From Streptomyces pactum (GTDB lineage: Bacteria > Actinomycetota > Actinomycetes > Streptomycetales > Streptomycetaceae): a stretch of DNA of 64,000 nucleotides. The notes under the pieces were generated by a model. The model was not told where the DNA came from. It worked only from the letters and a program-made list of their open reading frames with translations, and searched no databases. The translations under genes were made by a program, and so were the position numbers. This document shows, piece after piece, positions 54,037 to 62,102 of the stretch; position 1 is the first letter of the stretch; each line of letters starts with the position of its first letter. The stretch covers positions 372,001 to 436,000 of the forward strand of contig NZ_JACYXC010000001.1 in assembly GCF_016031615.1 (NCBI RefSeq). The letters run 5' to 3'.

Positions 54037-54381
54037 CCCCGCAAGGCGCGCCGGCCCCGTGCGGCCCGGCGGGCCGGCGGGCCGCACGTCCGGGACCGGG
54101 CGGGGCGGGCGGGGGCCGCGGCGGCGTGGCCCCAGGGCCGGGCGGCCCCGGGGTCCCGGGCGCCGGGTCTGCCGCGGCGGCCCCCGACTGCGCCCGATGA
54201 CGCCGGGCGGCGCTCGCGGACGCCCGGCGATGCCCGGGGACATCCGGCGGCGCTCGCGCACACCCGCGCGATGTCAGGAACTTGCCAAAAGGATCAACGG
54301 GGTGTCCGGCTGGGCATGCCTTCGGCGTTCCACCGTCCGACCGACACCGGCCGACGCCGCTGAACGAGAAGGATCGAACCC
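54037..54381. other. intergenic region between cbiD and the secreted protein gene
   Basis: The first 200 bases are GC-rich with GGGCGGGGCGGGCGG-like runs and a CGGCGGCGCTCGC(G/-)CAC repeat near 54205-54260. The last 110 bases are less GC-rich (ATGTCAGGAACTTGCC, then AAAAGGATCAAC) and probably hold the promoter of the secreted protein gene. No gene is supported. Confidence 0.45.
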
Positions 54382-54984
54382 ATGAGAGTCCTCCGCACCC
54401 TGGTGCCGGCCCTCGCCGCGGCGGCCCTCGCGCTGCCGCTCGCCGCCTCCGGCGCCGCCCACGCCGACGGGTCGTTCGTCACCTCCGGCACCGCCCGCGC
54501 CGACGGGTCGGCAGGCGCCGGGACGGCCGGCACCGAGATGTTCGGCAACACCACCTTCGACAACGGCCGGCCCGACCCCTGGGGAGGCAACGACATCGAC
54601 GTGCGGGTCGAAAACGGCGAGCTGGTGGCGCGGGTGCCCACCGGCCGCGCCGACGGCGAACCCGGCGGCGTGCCGTCCTGGGACCGGTCCATCCGCCACG
54701 ACGGCCTGGCGTTCACCGCCGGGCAGCAGTACACGCTGTCCTTCGACGCCCGTACGTCCCGGGACGTGGCGGCCATCGCCTCCGTCTACACCTTCCAGGG
54801 GCAGTACATCCCCGAGTGGGACAACGCGATCGTCCTGACCCCGGAGACCCGGCGCGTGGAGCTGACCATCACCCTCCACCGGTCGGTCTCCGATGTGTCG
54901 GTCGGTCTCCAGCTGGGCACCTCGGGACCGGCGTACGACATCGCGCTGGACAACTTCTCGCTCACCCCCGTCACGGAGGGGTGA
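54382..54984 (+). CDS. secreted carbohydrate-binding-module-like protein
   Basis: A 200-residue exported protein. Signal peptide MRVLRTLVPALAAAALALPL with likely cleavage after AHA near residue 28, then a short Ala/Gly/Ser linker, then a single beta-sandwich domain (EMFGNTTFDNGRPDPWGGNDIDVRVENGELVARVP through YDIALDNFSLTPV) that resembles CenC-type CBM4/9 modules. There is no catalytic domain, so it may bind a polysaccharide or cell wall. GAGAAGGAT precedes ATG 54382. It is bounded by a terminator and unrelated to the flanking cobalamin genes. Confidence 0.82.
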   Translation: MRVLRTLVPALAAAALALPLAASGAAHADGSFVTSGTARADGSAGAGTAGTEMFGNTTFDNGRPDPWGGNDIDVRVENGELVARVPTGRADGEPGGVPSWDRSIRHDGLAFTAGQQYTLSFDARTSRDVAAIASVYTFQGQYIPEWDNAIVLTPETRRVELTITLHRSVSDVSVGLQLGTSGPAYDIALDNFSLTPVTEG

Positions 54985-55008
54985 GCCGGGCCGCCGGGCC
55001 CCCGGCTC
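54983..55008. terminator. 8-bp hairpin after the secreted protein gene
   Basis: GAGCCGGG at 54983-54990 pairs with CCCGGCTC at 55001-55008 over a 10-nt loop that itself contains a CCG/CGG pairing. It overlaps the stop codon and faces the convergent cobM. Confidence 0.65.
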
Positions 55009-55189
55009 GGAGGACCGAGCCGGCCGGCCGGCGGCTCGCGGCTGCCGGCGGCGGGTCCTGCCCGGTGCCGCCTCCCGACAGGCCCGTGACCGGCCGCCCG
55101 GCGGACCGGCGCGCCCGCCGGGCGGGGTGGCCGGTACCGGCCGGGCGCGGTGCTCCGGCACCTTCCCGCCGGCCGCCGGCCTCAGCCGG

Positions 55190-55963
55190 TCAGCCCCGTG
55201 CGGCGGGCCCGCACGGGGCGTGCGGACGGTCCCGGTCGGCCGAGTACAGGTGGCTGTCCGGGAACTGCTCCGCGCCCAGGGTGCGGCCGACGACGATGAC
55301 CGCGGTCCGCACCACGCCCGCCGCCTTCACCTGTCCGGCGATGGAGTCCAGGGTGCCGCGCAGCACCAGTTCGTCGGGGCGGCTGGCCATCGCCACCACC
55401 GCGGCCGGGCAGTCGGCACCGTAGTGCGGCAGGAGTTCGGCCACCACCCGGTCCACGTAGCGCGCCGCGAGGTGCAGCACGATCAGCGCCCCGCTGCGGC
55501 CCAGGGTGGCCAGGTCCTCGCCGGCCGGCATCGGGGTGGCCTGCTGGGCGATCCGGGTCAGGATGACGGTCTGGCCGACGGTGGGGACGGTGAGTTCCCG
55601 CTTCAGCGCCGCCGCGGCCGCGGCGAACGCGGGCACGCCCGGCACCACCTCGTAGGGGACGCCGGCCGCCTCCAGCCGCCGCATCTGCTCGGCGACGGCG
55701 GAGAACACCGACGGGTCACCGGAGTGCAGGCGGGCCACGTCCTGTCCGGCCTCGTGGGCGCGCACCAGTTCCTCGGTGATCTGGTCGAGGTTGAGCTGCG
55801 CGGTGTCCACCAGCCGTGCCCCTGGCGGGCACTCGGCGAGCAGGTCCGCCGGGACCAGGCTGCCGGCGTACAGGCAGACCGGGCAGCGGGCCAGGGTGCG
55901 CGCGCCGCGCAGGGTGATCAGATCGGCGGCGCCGGGGCCCGCGCCGATGAAGTACACGGTCAT
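55190..55963 (-). CDS. cobM: precorrin-4 C11-methyltransferase CobM
   Basis: A 257-residue SAM-dependent tetrapyrrole methylase. MTVYFIGAGPGAADLITLRGARTL is the N-terminal loop; LHSGDPSVFSAVAEQMRRL, VVPGVPAFAAAAAALKRELTVP and LTRIAQQATPMP are CobM/CbiF-specific. It methylates C11 of precorrin-4. AGGAGA precedes ATG 55963. cobL lies 85 bp upstream on the same strand, so cobL-cobM are probably one transcript. Confidence 0.96.
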   Translation of the reverse strand: MTVYFIGAGPGAADLITLRGARTLARCPVCLYAGSLVPADLLAECPPGARLVDTAQLNLDQITEELVRAHEAGQDVARLHSGDPSVFSAVAEQMRRLEAAGVPYEVVPGVPAFAAAAAALKRELTVPTVGQTVILTRIAQQATPMPAGEDLATLGRSGALIVLHLAARYVDRVVAELLPHYGADCPAAVVAMASRPDELVLRGTLDSIAGQVKAAGVVRTAVIVVGRTLGAEQFPDSHLYSADRDRPHAPCGPAARG

Positions 55964-56048
55964 GTTCTCTCCTCAGGCCGTTGCGTGGCAGGGCGCCCGG
56001 GCGGCCGGCGGTCCGCGGCCGCCCGCCGCCCCGCCGGGCGGTCGGGGC

Positions 56049-57272
56049 TCACTCCGGTTTGACCACGGCCCACTGGGTGACCGGCATGGCCTGCCGCCAC
56101 CCGGTGAAGCCGCCGACGGCCGTGGCCCGGGCGACCGCGAGCCGTACCAGTTCCCCGCCGTGCCGCCGGTACCGCTCGGCGAGCAGCGCCTCCGACTCCA
56201 GGGTCACGGTGTTGGCGACCAGCCGTCCGCCGGCGGGCAGCGCCGCCCAGCAGGCGTCCAGCAGCCCCGGTGCGGTGAGGCCGCCGCCGATGAACACCGC
56301 GTCGGGGGCGGGCAGTCCGGCGAGCGCGCCGGGGGCGGCGCCGGTGACCACCCGCAGCCGGGGGACGCCCAGGGTCTCGGCGTTGCGCGCGATGCGCTCC
56401 GCCCGTACCGGGTCGCGCTCCACGCTCACCGCCCGGCAGGACCGGTGGGCGCGCAGCCACTCCACGGCGATGGAGCCGGAGCCGCCGCCGACGTCCCACA
56501 GCAGGTCGCCGGGGCGCGGCGCCAGGGCGGCGAGGGTCGCCGCCCGGACGTGACGCTTGGTCAGCTGGCCGTCGTGCTCGTACGCGTCGTCCGGCAGCCC
56601 GGGGACGGTGGACAGCGGCGGCGTGCCCGGGTCGGCGGCGCACTCCACGGCGACGAGGTTGAGCGGGTCACCGGGCGGGTGCGGCCAGTCGGCCGCCGTG
56701 CCGTCGAGGCGGCGCTCGGCCGCCCCGCCGAGCTGCTCCAGGACCTGCATCCGGCTGCCGCCGTACCCGCGGTCGCGCAGCAGCGCGGCCACCTCGGCCG
56801 GGGTGTGGGCACCGGCGCTGAGCACCAGCAGCCGGCGACCCGGGTACAGCGCGGCGGTCAGCGCCGCCCGGGGCCGTCCCACCAGGCTGACCACCTCGGT
56901 CTCCTCCAGCGCCCAGCCCAGCCGGGCGCAGGCGTAGGAGGTGGACGAGGGGTGCGGCAGCACCCGCAGCTCCTCCGGGCCCAGCAGCTCGGCCAGCGTC
57001 CGCCCGATGCCGAAGAACATCGGGTCGCCGCTGGCGAGGACGGCGATCCGCCGCCCCGCGTGCGCGGCCAGCAGCCCCGGGACGGCGGGGCGGAGCGGGG
57101 ACGGCCAGGGGACGCGTTCGGCGGTGCACCCGTCGGGCAGCAGCGCCAGCTGGCGCGGACCGCCGAGGACCACCTCGGCGTCGCACAGCGCCTCGCGGCC
57201 GGCGGCGCCCAGCCCGGACCAGCCGTCGGCCCCGATGCCCACGACGGTCACTGCGGGACGGGCGGGGCTCAC
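56049..57272 (-). CDS. cobL: precorrin-6Y C5,15-methyltransferase (decarboxylating) CobL
   Basis: A 407-residue bifunctional enzyme. The N-terminal CbiE-type methylase domain (VTVVGIGADGWSGLGAAGREAL, LASGDPMFFGIGRTL, VLPHPSSTSYACARLGW) is fused to a C-terminal CbiT-type class I methyltransferase (LTKRHVRAATLAAL, LLWDVGGGSGSIAVEWLR, DAVFIGGGLT). It methylates C5 and C15 and decarboxylates the C12 acetate. GTG 57272 follows AAGAGGT. A TAGAGT -10-like box at 57360-57355 on the minus strand may start the cobL-cobM transcript. Confidence 0.95.
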   Translation of the reverse strand: MSPARPAVTVVGIGADGWSGLGAAGREALCDAEVVLGGPRQLALLPDGCTAERVPWPSPLRPAVPGLLAAHAGRRIAVLASGDPMFFGIGRTLAELLGPEELRVLPHPSSTSYACARLGWALEETEVVSLVGRPRAALTAALYPGRRLLVLSAGAHTPAEVAALLRDRGYGGSRMQVLEQLGGAAERRLDGTAADWPHPPGDPLNLVAVECAADPGTPPLSTVPGLPDDAYEHDGQLTKRHVRAATLAALAPRPGDLLWDVGGGSGSIAVEWLRAHRSCRAVSVERDPVRAERIARNAETLGVPRLRVVTGAAPGALAGLPAPDAVFIGGGLTAPGLLDACWAALPAGGRLVANTVTLESEALLAERYRRHGGELVRLAVARATAVGGFTGWRQAMPVTQWAVVKPE

Positions 57273-57512
57273 GGTGATACCTCTTCACTGGGTGTCGCCG
57301 GATTCCGGCACGGTGCGCGGCCGGTCCGGTGGCGGGGCAAGGACAGCGACGAGCACTCTACTTCGGACCCCCGGACGGCCCGCTGCCGGGATGCGCTCCA
57401 CCGGGCCGGGCACCGCCGGCACCCGCCCGCGGGGGCGCGCCGGCCCGACGGGCGGCGCACCCGGCCCGGCGTCCCCTCCGCCGCCGGCGCCAGAGGGGGA
57501 GCGCCCGGCGGG

Positions 57513-57923
57513 TCAGTCCGCGGCGGTCCCCACCACCCGCCGGGGCCGTATCCGGATCACCACCCGGACGACCTCCGGGGGCAGTTGCCGGTACTCCTCG
57601 CCGGCGCCCTCCCCCTCGTACTCCTCCGCCACCCGGACGGCCACCTGCCGCCCGTGGTCCTCGGTGACGGTGGCCGTCCCGCGCACCTCCAGGTAGCGGA
57701 GCGGGTCCCGGGGGTCGTAGACGGTCAGGCTCACCCGCGGGTCACGGACGACGTTCCGCTCCTTGCGCCGGCCCTCCTGGGTGGATATGAGCAGGTCGTC
57801 GCCCTCCCGGGTGACCCACACCACCGAGGTCTGGGGGCTGCCGTCGGGGTTGACCGTGGCCAGCACCGCGGGGTTGGGGTCGTCCAGGAGCCTGCGGGCC
57901 CGTTCGCCGAAGGTAACCGTCAT
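57513..57923 (-). CDS. PPOX-class F420-dependent oxidoreductase-like protein
   Basis: A 136-residue split-barrel flavin/deazaflavin protein. ERARRLLDDPNPAVLATVNPDGSPQTSVVWVTREGDDLLIST and RKERNVVRDPRVSLTVYDPRDPLRYLEVRG are the signature of the actinobacterial FDOR-B/PPOX class that binds coenzyme F420 or FMN. It has no membrane segment, and its reductase substrate is unknown. It sits between cobL and the fhuF-like gene on the same strand, but 115-240-bp gaps suggest independent transcription. Confidence 0.88.
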   Translation of the reverse strand: MTVTFGERARRLLDDPNPAVLATVNPDGSPQTSVVWVTREGDDLLISTQEGRRKERNVVRDPRVSLTVYDPRDPLRYLEVRGTATVTEDHGRQVAVRVAEEYEGEGAGEEYRQLPPEVVRVVIRIRPRRVVGTAAD

Positions 57924-58038
57924 ACGCGCGACCCTAGAGGGTCCGGCACCCGGCGTCGATCTCCTTGCGCCGCGCCGGGGTTCCCCTCCGCGGTGCGCCC
58001 GCCACAGCCCCGGGGCGCGTACCGGCCGGTGCCCCGCG

Positions 58039-58872
58039 TCAGGCCGGCCGGCGCGGGGGCCGCCGCAGGGCGCAGTCCCCGCAGAGTCCGCCGCCCGGGA
58101 CCCGGTAGTACAGGCAGCAGCTGCGCCGCCGGAAGTCCCGCTCCGGGCCCTGCCGCCAGTGTCCGGCCGCCCGCAGCGGTGGTTCGCCGAGCAGCGCCGT
58201 CACCGCCGTCCGGGCGCGTTCCGCGGCCTCGGGCCGCCCCTCGGCCAGGCACCAGCCGTGGAGCACGCGGAGCGAACCGGCGAGCGCCGAGGCGGCGTTG
58301 CCCCACAGCAGCGCGCCGGAGACCCGTGCCGCGAGGCAGGTGGCGCGGTGCAGCGGCAGCAGGTGGCCGTGGAGGACGGCGCCGCGCAAGCGCCGCGCGG
58401 CGTCGCCCGCGCCGCCGGCCGGCACGGCCGGTTCCGGCAGCCAGAGGTCGTCCGGGGCGGTCCGGTCCGGGTTCCACCACACGGCGTCCGGGGGCAGGCC
58501 GGGCACCTGGCCGGTGAGGGCGGCCGGGCCGAGGGCGACGGACCACAGCCGGGCGGCGAGCCCCTGGAAGGCGAGGGAGGCGGCGACCCGGCGCTCGCCG
58601 GCGCCGGTGCCCGCCCGGACCGCGTCGATGCGCCGGACCAGTACGGCCGGCGGACCGGCGGGCGGGGTGGCGGCGGCCGGGCCCGACCGCACGGCGGCCG
58701 GCGCCCGTTCCTCCCCCTCCCGCCGCGGACCGGGGAGGGCGGGCGGCCCGTAGGCCTCGGCCAGCGGGACGTAGCCCTCCGCGCGCGGGCCGCCGGGTCC
58801 GGGCGGTCCGGTGCGCACGGCGAAGAACGGGCCCACGGCACCGGCGGCGCCGAGGGCCGCGTCCACCGTCAT
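58039..58872 (-). CDS. FhuF-like (2Fe-2S) protein
   Basis: A 277-residue protein whose C-terminus RRRSCCLYYRVPGGGLCGDCALRR matches the FhuF iron-sulfur motif (C-C-x10-C-x2-C), known in ferric-siderophore reductases. The N-terminal two thirds resemble the FhuF/IucA-like fold found in many Streptomyces proteins. It may reduce an iron or cobalt chelate in the cytoplasm; the position directly after meaB (one base between genes) suggests co-transcription with the mutase operon, with an undefined link. Confidence 0.8.
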   Translation of the reverse strand: MTVDAALGAAGAVGPFFAVRTGPPGPGGPRAEGYVPLAEAYGPPALPGPRREGEERAPAAVRSGPAAATPPAGPPAVLVRRIDAVRAGTGAGERRVAASLAFQGLAARLWSVALGPAALTGQVPGLPPDAVWWNPDRTAPDDLWLPEPAVPAGGAGDAARRLRGAVLHGHLLPLHRATCLAARVSGALLWGNAASALAGSLRVLHGWCLAEGRPEAAERARTAVTALLGEPPLRAAGHWRQGPERDFRRRSCCLYYRVPGGGLCGDCALRRPPRRPA

Positions 58873-58873
58873 C

Positions 58874-59917
58874 TCAGTCGTCCGCCGCGGTGCCGAAGGC
58901 CTCCAGCAGCCGGTCGGCGGCGAGCGTGGCGGTCAGTGTGCCGTCCCGGACCTGCCGCTCCAGCAGCGGGCCCAGCCGGCGCACCTCGGGGTGGCCGTGG
59001 AAGCGGGCCAGCAGCTGGTCCCGCACCATCGACCAGACCCACTCGACCTGCTGGTCACGGCGCTTGGCGGCGAGCGCGCCGGTGCTCTCCAGCACCCTGC
59101 GGTGCTGCTCCACCCGCTCCCACACCGTGTCCAGTCCGGTGCCCTCGCGGGCGCTGCAGGTGAGGACCGGCGGGTTCCACGGCGCGTCGGCCGGCTGCAG
59201 CAGCCGCAGCGCGCCGGCCAGTTCGCGGGCGGCGGACCGGGCGTCCCGTTCGTGCGGGCCGTCGGCCTTGTTGATGGCCACGACGTCCGCGAGCTCCAGG
59301 ACGCCCTTCTTGATGCCCTGCAACTGGTCGCCGGTGCGGGCCAGGGAGAGCAGCAGGAAGGTGTCCACCATGCCGGCGACGGTGGTCTCGGACTGCCCGA
59401 CGCCCACCGTCTCGACGAGGATCACGTCGTAGCCGGCCGCCTCCATCACCACCATCGACTCGCGGGTGGCCCGGGCCACCCCGCCCAGCGTGCCGGCGCT
59501 GGGCGAGGGGCGGACGAAGGCGGCCGGGTCCACCGCGAGCCGCTCCATCCTGGTCTTGTCCCCCAGGATGGAGCCGCCGGTGCGGGTCGAGGACGGGTCG
59601 ACGGCGAGCACCGCCACCTTGTGGCCGAGCCCGGTGAGCAGGGTGCCCAGGGCGTCGATGAAGGTGGACTTGCCCACCCCGGGCACGCCGCTGATCCCCA
59701 CCCGCCGCGCCCGGCCGGTGTGCGGCAGCAGGTCGATCAGCAGCCGCTGGGCCAGGGCGCGGTGGTCGGCCCGGGTGGACTCGACCAGGGTGATGGCCCG
59801 CGCGATGTGGGCGCGGGACCCGTCGAGCACGCCCTTGGCGTAGGCGTCGACGTCTATCCGCCGGCCGGCCGGACGGGCCGCCCGGTCCCCCGCCGGGCGC
59901 TTCGGCTCACAGCTCAT
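58874..59917 (-). CDS. meaB: methylmalonyl-CoA mutase-associated GTPase MeaB
   Basis: A 347-residue G3E-family GTPase that protects and reloads methylmalonyl-CoA mutase. VGISGVPGVGKSTFIDALG near residue 74 is the Walker A, AVLAVDPSSTRTGGSILGDKTRM the switch region, and ILVETVGVGQSE near residue 178 the base/switch III region; VVAINKAD is the G4 motif. ATG 59917 overlaps the mutB stop by 11 bases. The C-terminal dimerisation arm is complete. Confidence 0.96.
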   Translation of the reverse strand: MSCEPKRPAGDRAARPAGRRIDVDAYAKGVLDGSRAHIARAITLVESTRADHRALAQRLLIDLLPHTGRARRVGISGVPGVGKSTFIDALGTLLTGLGHKVAVLAVDPSSTRTGGSILGDKTRMERLAVDPAAFVRPSPSAGTLGGVARATRESMVVMEAAGYDVILVETVGVGQSETTVAGMVDTFLLLSLARTGDQLQGIKKGVLELADVVAINKADGPHERDARSAARELAGALRLLQPADAPWNPPVLTCSAREGTGLDTVWERVEQHRRVLESTGALAAKRRDQQVEWVWSMVRDQLLARFHGHPEVRRLGPLLERQVRDGTLTATLAADRLLEAFGTAADD

Positions 59918-62102
59918 GGCCGAGGTCGGCGGCGAGCGTCCGGACCAGGTCGTGGGCGGCGTCGGGGATGACCGTGCCGGGCAGGAAGACGGCGGCGGCG
60001 CCCATCTCCCGCAGCGGCTCGACGTCCTGCGGCGGGATGACACCTCCGACCACGATGGTGATGTCCTCCCGGCCGGCCGCGGCCAGCTGCTCGCGCAGCG
60101 CCGGCACCAGGGTGAGGTGGCCGGCGGCGAGCGAGGAGACGCCGACGATGTGCACATCGGCCTCCACGGCCTGCCGCGCGACCTCCTCCGGCGTCTGGAA
60201 CAGCGGGCCGACGTCCACGTCGAAGCCCAGGTCGGCGAAGGCGGTGGCGATCACCTTCTGGCCGCGGTCGTGGCCGTCCTGGCCCATCTTGGCGACGAGG
60301 ATGCGCGGGCGGCGCCCCTCGGCCTGTTCGAACTCGTCCACCAGCGCGCGGGTCCGCTCCACGGACGAGGACGGTCCTGCCTCTTCTCGGTACACACCGG
60401 AGATGGTACGGATCTGGCCCGCGTGCCGTCCGTACACCTTCTCCAGGGCGTCGGAGATCTCGCCGACGGTGGCCTTGGCGCGGGCGGCGTTCACCGCGAG
60501 CGCCAGCAGGTTGCCCTCCAGCCCGGTGCCCGGGCCGGACTCCGCGGCCGCGGTGAGCGCGCGCAGCGCGTCCTGGCAGGCGGCCTCGTCGCGTTCGGCG
60601 CGGAGCCGGCGCAGCTTGTCGATCTGCTGTGCGCGGACGGCGGAGTTGTCCACCTTGAGGACCTCGATGGCCTCGTCGCTGTCCACCCGGTACTTGTTGA
60701 CGCCGATCACCGGCTGGCGGCCGGAGTCGATCCGCGCCTGGGTGCGCGCGGCGGCCTCCTCCACGCGCAGCTTGGGGATGCCGGCGTCGATCGCCTTGGC
60801 CATGCCGCCGGCCGCCTCGACCTCCTCGATGTGCTGCCAGGCACGGCGGGCGAGGTCGTGGGTGAGCTTCTCCACGTACGCGCTGCCGCCCCAGGGGTCG
60901 ATGACCCGGCAGGTCCCGGACTCCTGCTGGAGCAGGATCTGGGTGTTGCGGGCGATCCGGGCGGAGAAGTCGGTGGGCAGCGCCAGCGCCTCGTCGAGGG
61001 CGTTGGTGTGCAGCGACTGGGTGTGGCCCTGGGTCGCGGCCATCGCCTCCACGCAGGTGCGGGTGACGTTGTTGAACACGTCCTGGGCGGTGAGCGACCA
61101 GCCGGAGGTCTGCGAGTGGGTGCGCAGGCTGAGCGACTTGGGGTTCTTCGGGTCGAACTGCTTGACCAGCTTGGCCCACAGCAGCCGGGCCGCGCGCAGC
61201 TTGGCGATCTCCATGAAGAAGTTCATGCCGATCGCCCAGAAGAACGACAGCCGGGGCGCGAAGGCGTCCACGTCCATCCCGGCGGCCAGGCCGGCGCGGA
61301 GGTACTCCACCCCGTCCGCGAGGGTGTAGGCCAGCTCCAGGTCGGCCGTGGCACCGGCCTCCTGGATGTGGTAGCCGGAGATGGAGATGGAGTTGTACCG
61401 CGGCATCTTCTGCGAGGTGTACGCGAAGATGTCGGAGATGATCCGCATCGAGGGCTGCGGCGGATAGATGTAGGTGTTGCGGACCATGAACTCCTTGAGG
61501 ATGTCGTTCTGGATGGTCCCGGCCAGCTTCTCGGGCGGTACGCCCTGCTCCTCGGCGGCGACGATGTAGAGCGCCAGGACCGGCAGCACGGCCCCGTTCA
61601 TCGTCATCGACACGCTCATCCGGTCCAGCGGGATGCCGTCGAAGAGCTGCCGCATGTCGTAGATGGAGTCGATGGCGACCCCGGCCATGCCGACGTCGCC
61701 GGTGACCCGGGGGTGGTCGCTGTCGTAGCCCCGGTGGGTGGGCAGGTCGAAGGCGACCGACAGCCCCTTCTGGCCGGCCGCGAGGTTGCGGCGGTAGAAG
61801 GCGTTGGACTCCTCGGCGGTGGAGAAGCCGGCGTACTGCCGGATCGTCCAGGGCTGGTTGACGTACATCGTCGGGTACGGGCCGCGCAGGTAGGGCGCGA
61901 TGCCCGGGTAGGTGCCCAGGAAGTCCACCCCGGCCAGGTCCTCGCCGGTGTACAGCGGCTTGACCCCGATGCCCTCGGGGGTGTCCCACACCAGGTCGTC
62001 GATGTCCTTGCCGGTGCTCTCCCGGACCGCGTCGCGCCAGGCCGCGCCGTCCGGCGCCGGGTCGGTCCCGGTCAGCTCGACGGAGGTGAAGTCGGGGATC
62101 AT
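59907..62102 (-). CDS. mutB: methylmalonyl-CoA mutase large (alpha) subunit
   Basis: A 731-residue catalytic subunit. PYPTMYVNQPWTIRQYAGFSTAEESNAFYRRNL begins the TIM barrel with the conserved substrate Tyr/Arg region; SISISGYHIQEAGA carries the active-site His. The C-terminal B12-binding domain has KMGQDGHDRGQKVI near residue 608, the D-x-H-x2-G cobalt-ligand motif. It interconverts methylmalonyl-CoA and succinyl-CoA using adenosylcobalamin. ATG 62102 overlaps the mutA stop as ATGA, so subunits are made together. Confidence 0.97.
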   Translation of the reverse strand: MIPDFTSVELTGTDPAPDGAAWRDAVRESTGKDIDDLVWDTPEGIGVKPLYTGEDLAGVDFLGTYPGIAPYLRGPYPTMYVNQPWTIRQYAGFSTAEESNAFYRRNLAAGQKGLSVAFDLPTHRGYDSDHPRVTGDVGMAGVAIDSIYDMRQLFDGIPLDRMSVSMTMNGAVLPVLALYIVAAEEQGVPPEKLAGTIQNDILKEFMVRNTYIYPPQPSMRIISDIFAYTSQKMPRYNSISISGYHIQEAGATADLELAYTLADGVEYLRAGLAAGMDVDAFAPRLSFFWAIGMNFFMEIAKLRAARLLWAKLVKQFDPKNPKSLSLRTHSQTSGWSLTAQDVFNNVTRTCVEAMAATQGHTQSLHTNALDEALALPTDFSARIARNTQILLQQESGTCRVIDPWGGSAYVEKLTHDLARRAWQHIEEVEAAGGMAKAIDAGIPKLRVEEAAARTQARIDSGRQPVIGVNKYRVDSDEAIEVLKVDNSAVRAQQIDKLRRLRAERDEAACQDALRALTAAAESGPGTGLEGNLLALAVNAARAKATVGEISDALEKVYGRHAGQIRTISGVYREEAGPSSSVERTRALVDEFEQAEGRRPRILVAKMGQDGHDRGQKVIATAFADLGFDVDVGPLFQTPEEVARQAVEADVHIVGVSSLAAGHLTLVPALREQLAAAGREDITIVVGGVIPPQDVEPLREMGAAAVFLPGTVIPDAAHDLVRTLAADLGHEL

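Noticed and set aside
57273..57360. GCCGGAATCCGGCGACAC-like stretch in the cobL leader as a degenerate riboswitch
   Set aside because: Only one short box resembles the consensus, the leader is under 90 nt, and the B12 box is missing.
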